A stretch of DNA of 64,000 nucleotides. It comes from Stutzerimonas stutzeri. GTDB lineage: Bacteria; Pseudomonadota; Gammaproteobacteria; Pseudomonadales; Pseudomonadaceae. The stretch spans positions 3,224,001 to 3,288,000 of the forward strand of contig NZ_CP139348.1 in NCBI RefSeq assembly GCF_038561965.1. The letters run 5' to 3'. The notes beneath the pieces were generated by a model. That model was not told the DNA's origin. It worked only from the letters and a program-made list of their open reading frames with translations, and made no database searches. A program made the translations under genes and the position numbers. Positions 31,023 through 40,142 of this stretch are shown piece after piece. The stretch's first letter is position 1, and each line of letters starts with the position of its first letter.

Positions 31023-31834
31023 AGCGCGCCCCAACCGGCAAGCCACAACAGGACTGCGAACACCGGTACGGCCGCAGTGAGACTGTCTATGCGATCCATG
31101 ACACCGCCATGCCCGGGCAGCAACTGACTGCTGTCCTTGATGCCGGAGCTGCGCTTGAACATGCTTTCAGTCAGATCGCCGATCACCGAGATCAAGACCA
31201 CCACCGCTGCACCCAACAGCGCTAGCACCAGCTCTCGCGGGGTCCAACCACGGTAGACCCCAACGGCAAGCGTGACCGCGAGACTGGTCAGTAGACCACC
31301 CACCAAGCCCTCCCAACTCTTGCCAGGACTGACCTGAGGCGCGAGCCTGCGCTTACCGAAGGTCTTGCCAGAAAAATACGCACCGATGTCAGCTACCCAA
31401 ACCAGCACCATGACTGCCAGGATCAACCAGTTGCCCAACGGCCACTGCTTGAGCACAACCAAGGCTTGCCATGCCGGCAACAGAATCGCCAGCCCGATCA
31501 GCAAGCTGCCAACAGAACCACCCCAGAGACGACTACTCTGGGGATAAGTCAGCACTAGGTAGGTCGCGGCAAGCCACCAGAAGATAGCCAGCGCCAACAG
31601 CCAGGGCGCCAGACCCGGAAGCTGATACAGCACAGCAAGCAACACCACGACCAGCGCGGCATAACCAACGCGCGCCGACTGGCTGGCGAAACCAGCGAGG
31701 CGCGCCCACTCCCAGGCGCCTAGCACAACGACAAGACCAATGAAAAGCGCGAACGCAAGCCCATGAAGGAGGAAAAAACCGATGATCGCGACGGGAAGAA
31801 GAATGGCTGCCGTGATGATTCGCTGCTTCAGCAT
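31019..31834 (-). CDS. cdsA: Phosphatidate cytidylyltransferase
   Basis: Makes CDP-diacylglycerol from phosphatidate and CTP at the inner membrane, the branch point for all phospholipids. The 271-residue protein has about eight membrane helices. The family signature runs through DLTESMFKRSSGIKDSS, ending in LPGHGGVMDRIDSL. Its start overlaps the uppS end by seven bases. Confidence 0.97.
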   Translation of the reverse strand: MLKQRIITAAILLPVAIIGFFLLHGLAFALFIGLVVVLGAWEWARLAGFASQSARVGYAALVVVLLAVLYQLPGLAPWLLALAIFWWLAATYLVLTYPQSSRLWGGSVGSLLIGLAILLPAWQALVVLKQWPLGNWLILAVMVLVWVADIGAYFSGKTFGKRRLAPQVSPGKSWEGLVGGLLTSLAVTLAVGVYRGWTPRELVLALLGAAVVVLISVIGDLTESMFKRSSGIKDSSQLLPGHGGVMDRIDSLTAAVPVFAVLLWLAGWGAL

Positions 31835-32589
31835 TCGACTTTGACCTCACTTTCAACCTGCTCGCCAGTCTTGCCGAAGCGCCGCTGCCGAGTAGAAAAG
31901 TCCGCGAGCGCCTTACGCATCGCGACATGCTTGAAATCCGGCCAGTACAGGTCAGAGAAGTACAGCTCTGCATAGGCAAGCTGCCAAAGCAGGAAATTGC
32001 TGATGCGCCGCTCACCGCCGGTTCGAATGCATAAATCCGGCAATGGCGTGTCGCCGGTCGCCAGATAGTTCTGAAACAGCGCTGGAGTAATTTCGGCCGG
32101 GTTCAGCCGCCCGGACTGCGCCTCGGTAGCCAAACGCTGAGCAGCCTGGAGAATGTCCCACTGCCCGCCGTAGTTGGCTGCGACCTGGAGCACGAAGCGG
32201 TGATTGGCAGCGGTCATTTCCTCCACTTCCAGCATCGCTGCCTGGAGCTCTGGATGGAAGCGCGCACGGTCGCCGATGATGCGAAGCCGAATCCCGTTTT
32301 CATCGAGCTTGCGTGCCTCGCGCCTGAGCGCGGAGAGGAACAATTCCATCAGCGCACCGACTTCATCCGCCGGGCGTTGCCAGTTCTCGCTTGAAAACGC
32401 AAAAAGCGTCAGCACCTCGACACCGGAATCGGCACAGACCTCAATAACGGCGCGAACCGCGTCGACACCAGCCTTGTGTCCGGCCACACCGGGCAGCAAA
32501 CGCCTCTTAGCCCAGCGATTGTTGCCATCCATGATGATCGCCACATGGCGGGGTATGTTCCGCCCGACGATCTGCCTGACCTTTTCCAT
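31828..32589 (-). CDS. uppS: Undecaprenyl pyrophosphate synthase (cis-prenyltransferase)
   Basis: Extends farnesyl diphosphate to the C55 carrier precursor for peptidoglycan and O-antigen. It has 253 residues from MEKVRQIVGRNIPRHVAIIMDGNNRWA. Catalytic D21 is in IMDGNNRW, and the C-terminal signature DLCIRTGGERRISNFLLWQLAYAE is intact (as separate conserved stretches). The ORF extends to 32682, but the extra 31 residues are not family sequence. Confidence 0.96.
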   Translation of the reverse strand: MEKVRQIVGRNIPRHVAIIMDGNNRWAKRRLLPGVAGHKAGVDAVRAVIEVCADSGVEVLTLFAFSSENWQRPADEVGALMELFLSALRREARKLDENGIRLRIIGDRARFHPELQAAMLEVEEMTAANHRFVLQVAANYGGQWDILQAAQRLATEAQSGRLNPAEITPALFQNYLATGDTPLPDLCIRTGGERRISNFLLWQLAYAELYFSDLYWPDFKHVAMRKALADFSTRQRRFGKTGEQVESEVKVEC

Positions 32590-32717
32590 GAACAACTCTA
32601 CTTGCGCTAAAACACGCTGCGAACCAAAAGAAAAAGCTGCAAGCAACAGCTCTGTGGCATCCACGCCCATCGCGCCACGCAAACTCGTGACGCGATAGAA
32701 GCGGTTCGATGCCGGCC

Positions 32718-33275
32718 TTACACGGCCATCAGGTCGCCTTCTTTGGCTTCGAGGGCCTTGTCGATCTCGGCAACGTGCTTATCGGTAAGCTTCTGGACGT
32801 CATCCTGGCCACGACGTTCATCGTCCTCGCTGATTTCCTTTTCCTTGACCAGATCCTTCAGCTGCGCAATCGCGTCACGGCGAATGTTGCGCACCGCAAC
32901 GCGAGCGTTCTCGGCTTCTGCACGCGCCTGCTTGGTGTAACCCTTGCGGGTTTCCTCGGTCAGAGCCGGCATCGGCACACGAATGGTGGTGCCCGCTGTG
33001 GCCGGATTCAGACCCAGATCCGAAGTCATGATCGCTTTCTCGACCGCCTGGATCATGCTCTTGTCGAACACGGTCAATGCCAGTGTCCGGGAATCCTCGG
33101 CGATCACGTTGGCAACCTGACGCAGCGGCGTATCAGAACCGTAGTAGGACACCATCACGCTATCGAGAATGCTGGGGTGCGCACGACCAGTACGGATCTT
33201 GGCGAACGCATGGTCCAGCGACTCCAGGGTTTTCTTCATGCGCTCCTGCGCGTCTTGCTTGATCTCATTGATCAT
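32718..33275 (-). CDS. frr: Ribosome recycling factor
   Basis: With EF-G, splits the post-termination ribosome. It has 185 residues, the family length, with the three-helix-bundle segments RTGRAHPSILD and KEISEDDERRGQDDVQKLTD conserved. The ATG overlaps the pyrH stop by four bases. It is followed by a 128-base gap before uppS. Confidence 0.97.
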   Translation of the reverse strand: MINEIKQDAQERMKKTLESLDHAFAKIRTGRAHPSILDSVMVSYYGSDTPLRQVANVIAEDSRTLALTVFDKSMIQAVEKAIMTSDLGLNPATAGTTIRVPMPALTEETRKGYTKQARAEAENARVAVRNIRRDAIAQLKDLVKEKEISEDDERRGQDDVQKLTDKHVAEIDKALEAKEGDLMAV

Positions 33276-34015
33276 TCGTTCGATTCCTCGATCAGTGTTC
33301 CTTCGGCGCCACCGAGCACAATGTTGAGCAGGGCGCCGGGCTTGTTCATATTGAAGACCCGCAGCGGCATGTTGTGGTCACGACACAGGCAGATGGCCGT
33401 CAGGTCCATCACGCCGAGCTTGCGATCGAGCACTTCATCGTAAGTGAGCTCGGCGAACTTCTCGGCATTGGGGTCCTTGAATGGGTCTGCAGTGTAGACA
33501 CCGTCAACCTTGGTCGCCTTGAGTACCACGTCCGCCTGGATCTCGATCGCACGCAGGCAAGCCGCCGAGTCGGTGGTGAAGAACGGATTACCGGTACCAG
33601 CCGAGAAGATGACCACTTCGCCGGTCTTGAGATGACGCATTGCTTTGCGGCGATCGTAGTGGTCGGTCACGCCGACCATGGAAATGGCGGACATCACCAA
33701 TGCAGGGATATTCGAGCGCTCGAGCGCATCGCGCATCGCCAGCGAGTTCATTACCGTGGCCAGCATACCCATGTGGTCGCCAGTAACACGATCCATGCCG
33801 GCTGCCGAAAGCGCCGCACCGCGGAAGAGGTTGCCACCACCGATAACCAGACCGACTTCGACCCCGATCCCCACCAACTGGCCGACTTCAAGAGCCATGC
33901 GATCCAGAACCTTTGGATCGATACCGAAGTCTTCGGAACCCATCAGGGCCTCGCCGCTCAATTTGAGCAGAATGCGTTTATAGCGAGGATTGCGTGCACT
34001 CATCTGCTGAGCCAT
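33272..34015 (-). CDS. pyrH: UMP kinase
   Basis: Phosphorylates UMP to UDP, feeding UTP and CTP pools. The 247-residue hexameric amino-acid-kinase fold has KLSGEALMG at about 18-26, GGGNLFRG (phosphate binding), GNPFFTTDSAA, and KATKVDGVYTADP. Its 197-base upstream gap holds the tsf terminator and a set of short repeats, suggesting separate control. Confidence 0.97.
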   Translation of the reverse strand: MAQQMSARNPRYKRILLKLSGEALMGSEDFGIDPKVLDRMALEVGQLVGIGVEVGLVIGGGNLFRGAALSAAGMDRVTGDHMGMLATVMNSLAMRDALERSNIPALVMSAISMVGVTDHYDRRKAMRHLKTGEVVIFSAGTGNPFFTTDSAACLRAIEIQADVVLKATKVDGVYTADPFKDPNAEKFAELTYDEVLDRKLGVMDLTAICLCRDHNMPLRVFNMNKPGALLNIVLGGAEGTLIEESNE

Positions 34016-34040
34016 TGGCGTGTTATCTCCTGCGGCGTGC

Positions 34041-34093
34041 TATGACCAAGTCTGTATGACCCAGACCAAAAATATCTGCGCTATGACAGCGCA
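34041..34093 (-). promoter_or_regulatory. Repeat-rich leader of pyrH
   Basis: Three copies of TATGAC (plus strand 34041, 34055, 34082) lie within 60 bases upstream of pyrH. One sits inside a GTCTG/CAGAC hairpin (34050-34054, 34062-34066), and one inside a TGCGCT/AGCGCA hairpin (34077-34082, 34088-34093). They may form leader RNA structure or protein-binding sites; no known motif is recognised. Confidence 0.35.
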
Positions 34094-34161
34094 ACTCGGG
34101 GTTGGTGCCACGCGATGACTATATCGTGACAAGAAAAACAATTCCGCCGCCCAATTCGACA

Positions 34162-34193
34162 AAGAGGCCGCACGCGTAAGCGGGCAGCCTCTT
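34162..34193 (-). terminator. Terminator after tsf
   Basis: On the minus strand, AAGAGGC...GCCTCTT (34187-34193 with 34162-34168) with an inner GCCGC-type stem, then TTTGTC. It lies 20 bases after the tsf stop. The T tract is short, so termination may be partial, leaving some read-through into pyrH. Confidence 0.65.
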
Positions 34194-34212
34194 GTCAAAC
34201 CACGAGCGATAC

Positions 34213-35076
34213 TTACTTCTTGGTCGCAGCTACCTGGGCAGCTACTTCGGCAGCGAAGTCGACCTCAGCCTTCTCGATGCCCTCGCCTACTTCGTAACGA
34301 ACGAACGAAACGATTTCGGCGCCGGCTTTCTTGGCCAGCTCACCGATCTTGATTTCCGGGTCCTTGACGAACGGCTGCTCAACCAGGCTGGCCTCGGCCA
34401 GGAACTTGTTGATACGACCCTTGATCATGTTCTCGACGATATTTTCCGGCTTGCCGGCAATCTTGTCAGCATTGAGCTGCAGGAAGATTTCCTTTTCCTT
34501 GGCAACCAGCTCATCGGAAACGTCAGCCGGGCTCAGAACAGCCGGATTGCTGGCAGCCACGTGCATGGCGATATCCTTGGCCAGCTCGGCATCGCCACCC
34601 TTCAGGGTGACCAGTACGCCGATGCGATGACCATGGAGATAGGCACCAACCACTTCGCCCTCAACTGCGCTAAGGCGACGGATGTTGACGTTCTCGCCAC
34701 ACTTGGCGACCAGCGCCTCGCGAGCGGATTCGCGAGAAGCTACTAGCGGAGCCACTTCGGTCAGTTTCTGCTCGAAAGCTTCGTCCAGGCTATCCTTGAC
34801 GAACGCTTTGAAGTCATCCTGCAGAGCCAGGAAGTCGGTCTGCGAGTTGACCTCGATGATCAGGCCACGGCCACCTTCGACGCGAACGGCGATCGAACCT
34901 TCGGCAGCGATGTTGCCCGACTTCTTGGCTGCCTTGATGGCGCCGGAAGCACGCATGTCGTCGATCGCTTTTTCGATGTCGCCACCGGCGGCAACCAGAG
35001 CCTTCTTGCACTCCATCATGCCCTGACCGGTACGCTCGCGCAGTTCTTTGACCAAGGCTGCAGTGATTTCTGCCAT
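34213..35076 (-). CDS. tsf: Elongation factor Ts
   Basis: Nucleotide-exchange factor for EF-Tu. It has 287 residues from MAEITAALVKELRERTGQGMMECKKAL; the TDFV-type core segment reads NSQTDFLA. A GAGAGG 9 bases upstream fixes this start over the ORF extension to 35133. It follows rpsB, separated by a strong hairpin that would adjust the rpsB:tsf message ratio. Confidence 0.97.
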   Translation of the reverse strand: MAEITAALVKELRERTGQGMMECKKALVAAGGDIEKAIDDMRASGAIKAAKKSGNIAAEGSIAVRVEGGRGLIIEVNSQTDFLALQDDFKAFVKDSLDEAFEQKLTEVAPLVASRESAREALVAKCGENVNIRRLSAVEGEVVGAYLHGHRIGVLVTLKGGDAELAKDIAMHVAASNPAVLSPADVSDELVAKEKEIFLQLNADKIAGKPENIVENMIKGRINKFLAEASLVEQPFVKDPEIKIGELAKKAGAEIVSFVRYEVGEGIEKAEVDFAAEVAAQVAATKK

Positions 35077-35145
35077 GTTGGGAATCCTCTCGATTTGGTT
35101 TCTAAACCACTCACCCATGACACGGGTGATCAATTCGCAAGAGAC

Positions 35146-35170
35146 AAAAAGGGGGCCTAGCCCCCTTTTT
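35146..35170 (-). terminator. Strong hairpin between rpsB and tsf
   Basis: A perfect 11-bp stem (35160-35170 with 35146-35156) with a 3-base loop. It is a run of five G/C pairs flanked by five A/T pairs, so it ends in a T tract in both directions. It lies 33 bases after the rpsB stop and is probably a partial terminator or attenuator, since tsf has no clear promoter of its own. Confidence 0.8.
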
Positions 35171-35203
35171 GTTCATCGGGTGTCACGCTGCAGTGCGCTG
35201 CGC

Positions 35204-35944
35204 TCAGCCCTGAGCCGCTTCGGAAGCAACTTCCTCGACGAACTCGTCAGCACCACCGGCACCGTTCTGGCGACCGCGCAGAACAGCATCAGCCATGGAG
35301 CCGAGGTAGAGTTGCACGGCACGGATGGCGTCATCATTACCAGGAATGATGTAGTCAACGCCTTCAGGGCTGCTGTTGGTATCAACGATGCCGATGACCG
35401 GGATACCCAGCTTGTTGGCTTCGGAAATAGCAATGCGCTCGTGATCGACGTCAACGACGAACATGGCGTCCGGCAGACCGCCCATATCCTTGATACCACC
35501 CAGGCTGCGATCCAGCTTTTCCAGATCACGGGTGCGCATCAGGGCTTCTTTCTTGGTCAGCTTGTCGAAAGTGCCGTCCTGGGACTGAACTTCCAGCTCA
35601 CGCAGACGCTTGATGGAAGCGCGGATGGTCTTGTAGTTGGTCAGCATGCCGCCCAACCAGCGATGATCGACATACGGCGAGCCGCAACGAGCAGCTTCTT
35701 CGCGAACGATCTTGCCAGCGGAACGCTTGGTGCCAACGAACAGAATCTTGTTCTTGCCTGCAGCCAGCTTTTCAACGAAACGCAGCGCGTCGTTGAACAT
35801 CGGCAGGGTTTTTTCCAAGTTGATGATATGGATCTTGTTACGCGCGCCGAAAATGTACTTATCCATTTTCGGGTTCCAGTAACGGGTCTGGTGGCCGAAG
35901 TGCACACCGGCCTTCAGCATATCGCGCATAGTGACTTGAGACAT
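35204..35944 (-). CDS. rpsB: 30S ribosomal protein S2
   Basis: Small-subunit protein needed for S1 binding. It has 246 residues from MSQVTMRDMLKAGVHFGHQTR, with the S2 signatures WNPKMDKYIFGARNKIHIINLEKT and PDAMFVVDVDHERIAISEANKLGIPV split across the protein. GAGGA upstream of ATG 35944 fixes the start. The C-terminal tail is acidic and alanine-rich. A structured leader lies upstream. Confidence 0.98.
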   Translation of the reverse strand: MSQVTMRDMLKAGVHFGHQTRYWNPKMDKYIFGARNKIHIINLEKTLPMFNDALRFVEKLAAGKNKILFVGTKRSAGKIVREEAARCGSPYVDHRWLGGMLTNYKTIRASIKRLRELEVQSQDGTFDKLTKKEALMRTRDLEKLDRSLGGIKDMGGLPDAMFVVDVDHERIAISEANKLGIPVIGIVDTNSSPEGVDYIIPGNDDAIRAVQLYLGSMADAVLRGRQNGAGGADEFVEEVASEAAQG

Positions 35945-35964
35945 GATCAGTCCTCGAATAAGTC

Positions 35965-36063
35965 GGGTTAGGCCTCCACGCGTCCCGATATCCAACTCTT
36001 GCGAGCACCCAGGATACCGTGTCGACACGTGTGTGGGGTTAGGCCCGACGGGGTCTACCCCGT
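35965..36063 (-). promoter_or_regulatory. Structured rpsB leader with a 10-base direct repeat
   Basis: The leader contains GGCCTAACCC twice on the transcribed strand (plus: GGGTTAGGCC at 35965-35974 and 36036-36045). It also has a perfect 12-base palindrome CGTGTCGACACG (36018-36029) and an ACGGGG/CCCCGT hairpin (36048-36053, 36058-36063). Gammaproteobacterial rpsB messages are known to carry an S2-responsive leader; this is the likely counterpart, though I cannot align it here. Confidence 0.5.
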
Positions 36064-36075
36064 TGAGCGGCGCGT

Positions 36076-36081
36076 TTTATA
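36076..36081 (-). promoter_or_regulatory. Candidate -10 box of the rpsB promoter
   Basis: TATAAA on the minus strand, followed by a GC-rich discriminator (ACGCGCCGC) typical of stringently controlled ribosomal promoters. No clear -35 hexamer at 16-18 bases. Implies a leader of about 125 bases. Confidence 0.4.
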
Positions 36082-36231
36082 GCACAAAGACTACCCAGAG
36101 GCTACTGCCTTGACGCCTCGGCGGCACGCTCAGCAGCTCGACCAGCCCTGACCTGCAGGCATTGGGTGCTTTGGTTTATCATCGCGGCTTTCCGTTATTG
36201 CCTTCGCCTGCGGGCGCATTAAGAGGTTTGC

Positions 36232-37014
36232 ATGACTGTTACCATCAAGACGCCCGAAGATATCGAAAAGATGCGTATCGCCGGGCGGCTCGCCGCCGAA
36301 GTTCTCGAGATGATCGGCGAGCACGTCAAGCCGGGCGTCACCACCGAAGAACTTGACCGCCTCTGTCACGAGCATATCGTCAATGTGCAGCAAGCCATTC
36401 CCGCCCCGCTGAATTACAAGGGGTTCCCCAAGTCGATCTGCACCTCGATCAATCATGTCGTCTGCCACGGCATCCCCAACGACAAGCCATTGAAAGAAGG
36501 CGATATCGTCAACATCGACATCACCGTGATCAAGGACGGCTATCACGGCGACACCAGCAAGATGTTCATGGCCGGCAAGGTACCCGAGTGGGCCGAGCGA
36601 CTCTGCCAGGTCACTCAGGAATGCCTATATAAAGGCATCGAGCTGGTTCGCCCAGGCGCCCGCCTCGGTGACATTGGCGAGGTGATCCAGAAGCATGCCG
36701 AGAAGAATGGCTTTTCCGTGGTCCGTGAATACTGTGGCCATGGCATCGGCAAGGTCTTCCACGAGGAGCCACAGGTGCTGCACTACGGGCGAGCTGGCAC
36801 CGGCCTGGAGCTCAAGGAAGGCATGACCTTCACCATCGAGCCGATGATCAACCAGGGCCGTTCGGAGACCCGCTTGCTCGGCGACGGCTGGACCGCGATT
36901 ACCAAGGATCGCAAGCTGTCGGCGCAATGGGAGCACACCATTCTGGTCACCGCAGATGGCTACGAAATTTTCACCTTGCGCAGCGACGACACCATCGCCC
37001 GCACCTCCGCCTAA
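36232..37014 (+). CDS. map: Type I methionine aminopeptidase
   Basis: Removes the N-terminal methionine from nascent proteins. It has 260 residues. The five metal ligands D96, D107, H170, E203 and E234 and the substrate-contacting H79 are all present. AAGAGG precedes the ATG. It diverges from rpsB and is followed after 38 bases by glnD, the standard order in this group. Confidence 0.98.
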   Translation: MTVTIKTPEDIEKMRIAGRLAAEVLEMIGEHVKPGVTTEELDRLCHEHIVNVQQAIPAPLNYKGFPKSICTSINHVVCHGIPNDKPLKEGDIVNIDITVIKDGYHGDTSKMFMAGKVPEWAERLCQVTQECLYKGIELVRPGARLGDIGEVIQKHAEKNGFSVVREYCGHGIGKVFHEEPQVLHYGRAGTGLELKEGMTFTIEPMINQGRSETRLLGDGWTAITKDRKLSAQWEHTILVTADGYEIFTLRSDDTIARTSA

Positions 37015-37052
37015 GATTTCCCCAGCCGCAGCACCCATGGGAGGACGTTCGC

Positions 37053-39755
37053 ATGCCCCAGGTCGATCCGGAGCTGTTTGACCGCAGCCAGTTTCAGGCG
37101 GAGCTGGCGCTGAAGGCCAGCCCCATCGCCGCGTACAAGAAGGCCATACGCCAGGCGCGACAGGTGCTAGACGAGCGCTTCAAGTCGGGCCGGGATATCC
37201 GCCGCCTGATTCAGGACAGAGCCTGGTTCGTCGATCAGATTCTGCGCTCGGCCTGGGACCGCTTCGACTGGAACAAGGGCGCCGATATCGCCCTCGTCGC
37301 GGTAGGCGGCTATGGCCGGGGCGAATTGCACCCCTACTCCGACATCGACCTGCTGATCCTGCTCGACGATAACGACCAAGAGATCTTTCGCGACGCGATC
37401 GAAGGTTTCCTCACCCTGCTTTGGGACATCGGTCTGGAAGTTGGTCAGGCCGTGCGCTCGGTTGCCGAATGCGCTGAGGAGGCTCGAGCCGACCTCACGG
37501 TTATCACCAACCTCATGGAAAGCCGGACGATCGCAGGCCCCGAGCGCCTGCGCCAGGCGATGCTGCAGGTCACCAGTACCGAGCAAATGTGGCCGAGCAA
37601 GGAGTTCTTCCTCGCCAAGCGCAACGAGCAGCGCGCGCGCCATGCGAAGTACAACAACACCGAATACAACCTGGAGCCCAACGTAAAGGGCTCCCCCGGA
37701 GGTCTGCGCGATATCCAGACCATCCTCTGGATTGCCCGTCGGGAATTCGGCACCCTCAACCTGCAAGCCATGGTTGATCAAGGCTTTCTTACCGAAGGCG
37801 AACACAGCCTGCTCACGGCAGCTCAGGAATTCATCTGGAAGGTCCGTTACGGCCTGCACATGCTTGCCGGTCGCGCTGAAGATCGCCTGCTGTTCGACCA
37901 CCAGCGCAGCCTCGCCGCGCTGCTGGGTTACGAGAACAACGATGCCAAGCTGGCCATCGAGCGCTTCATGCAGAAGTACTATCGGGTCGTCATGAGCATC
38001 GCCGAACTCAGCGACCTGGTCGGCCAGCACTTCGCCGAAGTGATTCTCTGGGAAGGCGAATCAGGCCCGATCGTGCCGCTCAACAGCCGCTTCCAGGTTC
38101 GCGACGGCTACCTTGAAGTCAGCAACCTAGCCATCTTCAAACGAACGCCGTTCGCCATTCTGGAAACCTTCGTGCTGCTGGCCCAACACCCGGATATCCA
38201 GGGTGTGCGCTCCGACACCATTCGTCTGCTCCGCGATCACCGCTACCTGATCGATGATGTCTTCCGCCAGGACCTGCGCAACACCAGCCTGTTCATCGAA
38301 CTGTTCAAGTGCAAGGAAGGTATCCACCGCAATCTCAGGCGTATGAACCGCTACGGCATTCTCGGCCGCTACCTGCCGGAATTCGGACACATCGTCGGGC
38401 AGATGCAGCACGACCTGTTCCACATCTATACCGTCGATGCGCATACGCTCAATGTCATCAAGTACTTGCGCAAGCTGACCAAGCCCGGCGTCGCCGAGAA
38501 GTATCCGCTGGCCAGCAAGCTGGTCGAGAGGCTGCCCAAGCCAGAGCTTATCTATATTGCCGGGCTCTACCACGACATCGCCAAGGGTCGTGGCGGCGAC
38601 CATTCGGAACTCGGCGCTGTGGATGCCGAGCAGTTCTGCAGCCGCCACAAGCTGCCGGCATGGGACACGCGGCTGGTGGTCTGGCTGGTGGAAAACCATC
38701 TGGTCATGTCCACCACTGCGCAGCGCAAGGATCTATCCGACCCACAGGTGATCAACGATTTCGCCCAACTGGTCGGCGACGAGACGCACCTGGACTATCT
38801 TTACGTCCTGACCGTGGCCGACATCAACGCCACCAACCCGACCCTCTGGAATTCCTGGCGTGCAAGCCTGCTGCGCCAGCTCTACACCGAAACCAAACGG
38901 GCGCTCAAGCGTGGCCTGGAGAACCCGCTGGGGCGTGAGGAGCAGATCCGCCAGACCCAGCGCGCTGCGCTAGATGACCTGGTGCGTCAAGGCACCGACC
39001 CGGATGACGCCGAGCAGCTCTGGGCGCAACTCGGTGACGACTACTTCCTCCGTCATACAGCCATCGACGTCGCCTGGCACACTGACGCGATCATCGAGCA
39101 CCCTGCCAACGGCGGGCCGCTGGTACTGATCAAGGAAACCACTCAGCGCGAATTCGAAGGCGGCACGCAGATATTCATCTACGCGCAGGACCAGCATGAC
39201 TTCTTCGCCGTGACCGTGGCAGCCATGGACCAGCTCAACCTGAATATCCATGACGCCCGCATTCTAACGTCCAGCAGCCAGTTCACCCTCGACACCTACG
39301 TCGTGCTGGATGCCGACGGCAGCCCCATCGGCAACAATCCGGAACGTATCGAGGAAATTCGTAGAGGCCTGATCGCTGCGCTACGCAATCCGGACGATTA
39401 CCTGACCATCATCCAGCGCCGCGTTCCTCGGCAGCTCAAGCATTTCGCGTTCCCGCCGCAGGTCACCATCCATAACGACACGCAGCGGCCGCAAACCATT
39501 CTGGAGATCATCGCGCCGGACCGGCCAGGCCTGCTGGCTCGAGTGGGCCAGCTGTTTCTCGATTTCGATCTATCGGTACAGAACGCCAAGATCGCGACCT
39601 TGGGCGAACGCGTGGAGGACGTGTTCTTCATCACCGATGCCGATAATCAGCCGCTGTCCGATCCGCAGCTATGCCTGCGCCTGCAGCAGGCGCTAATCAA
39701 GGAACTGCAGCAGGAGAATGAACAGCAGCCCTCCCCGAGCAGCATTCTGATCTGA
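37053..39755 (+). CDS. glnD: [Protein-PII] uridylyltransferase / uridylyl-removing enzyme
   Basis: Senses glutamine and (de)uridylylates PII (GlnB/GlnK) to control nitrogen metabolism. It has 900 residues: nucleotidyltransferase domain with GGYGRGELHPYSDIDLL (85-101, catalytic D97 and D99), HD domain with H507/D508 in GLYHDIAKG, and two C-terminal ACT domains (about 695-770 and 815-890) that bind glutamine. A GGGAGG ribosome binding site fixes ATG 37053; the ORF extension to 36927 overlaps map. Confidence 0.98.
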   Translation: MPQVDPELFDRSQFQAELALKASPIAAYKKAIRQARQVLDERFKSGRDIRRLIQDRAWFVDQILRSAWDRFDWNKGADIALVAVGGYGRGELHPYSDIDLLILLDDNDQEIFRDAIEGFLTLLWDIGLEVGQAVRSVAECAEEARADLTVITNLMESRTIAGPERLRQAMLQVTSTEQMWPSKEFFLAKRNEQRARHAKYNNTEYNLEPNVKGSPGGLRDIQTILWIARREFGTLNLQAMVDQGFLTEGEHSLLTAAQEFIWKVRYGLHMLAGRAEDRLLFDHQRSLAALLGYENNDAKLAIERFMQKYYRVVMSIAELSDLVGQHFAEVILWEGESGPIVPLNSRFQVRDGYLEVSNLAIFKRTPFAILETFVLLAQHPDIQGVRSDTIRLLRDHRYLIDDVFRQDLRNTSLFIELFKCKEGIHRNLRRMNRYGILGRYLPEFGHIVGQMQHDLFHIYTVDAHTLNVIKYLRKLTKPGVAEKYPLASKLVERLPKPELIYIAGLYHDIAKGRGGDHSELGAVDAEQFCSRHKLPAWDTRLVVWLVENHLVMSTTAQRKDLSDPQVINDFAQLVGDETHLDYLYVLTVADINATNPTLWNSWRASLLRQLYTETKRALKRGLENPLGREEQIRQTQRAALDDLVRQGTDPDDAEQLWAQLGDDYFLRHTAIDVAWHTDAIIEHPANGGPLVLIKETTQREFEGGTQIFIYAQDQHDFFAVTVAAMDQLNLNIHDARILTSSSQFTLDTYVVLDADGSPIGNNPERIEEIRRGLIAALRNPDDYLTIIQRRVPRQLKHFAFPPQVTIHNDTQRPQTILEIIAPDRPGLLARVGQLFLDFDLSVQNAKIATLGERVEDVFFITDADNQPLSDPQLCLRLQQALIKELQQENEQQPSPSSILI

Positions 39756-39770
39756 GCGCCCCACCCCGGC

Positions 39771-39794
39771 CCTACCTGCACGCCCGCAGGTAGG
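39771..39794. terminator. Hairpin between convergent glnD and mnhG
   Basis: A 9-bp stem CCTACCTGC / GCAGGTAGG (39771-39779, 39786-39794) with a 6-base loop, 15 bases after the glnD stop. No T tract follows on either strand, so it may protect 3' ends or act with Rho. Confidence 0.45.
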
Positions 39795-39802
39795 TGACCG
39801 CC

Positions 39803-40132
39803 TCAATCCCAGGGTTTGCCGCGCGTCTGCTCGACGGCCGGCAGCTTCTGCTGCATCGCAGCCTTGGCCAAGATATGCGCACTGACTGGCGCAGTGAGGA
39901 AGAGAAACAGCGTGATAAGCAGCTCGTGCAGGCTCAAGCTGTCGCTCTGGTTGCTGAAGAAAATCATCGATGCAATGACGATGCCTCCGACCCCGAGCGT
40001 CGTCGCCTTGGTCGGGCCATGCAGACGCGTATAGAAATCCGGCAGGCGATACAAGCCAATCGCACCGATCAGCGCGAAAAGGCTACCGATGATCAGGAAC
40101 ACGCTTACTAGCACTTCAATCCAGAATGGCAT
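39803..40132 (-). CDS. mnhG: Mrp-type Na+/H+ antiporter subunit G
   Basis: Small membrane subunit of the multi-subunit monovalent cation/proton antiporter (also called MrpG, PhaG or ShaG). It has 109 residues and three membrane helices, with the family segment GAIGLYRLPDFYTRLHGPTKATTLG. GGAG four bases before ATG 40132 fixes the start. Last gene of the six-gene operon, 10 bases after mnhF. Confidence 0.94.
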   Translation of the reverse strand: MPFWIEVLVSVFLIIGSLFALIGAIGLYRLPDFYTRLHGPTKATTLGVGGIVIASMIFFSNQSDSLSLHELLITLFLFLTAPVSAHILAKAAMQQKLPAVEQTRGKPWD

Positions 40133-40142
40133 ACCGCTCCCC

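Noticed and set aside
34193..34198. Consensus TTGACA on the minus strand after tsf
   Set aside because: Located in the tsf terminator region, with no -10 at 16-18 bases; probably chance.
36101..36231. Promoter for map (TTGACG at 36110 and TATCAT near the end)
   Set aside because: The two boxes are not separated by a workable spacer, and no other -35 is convincing.
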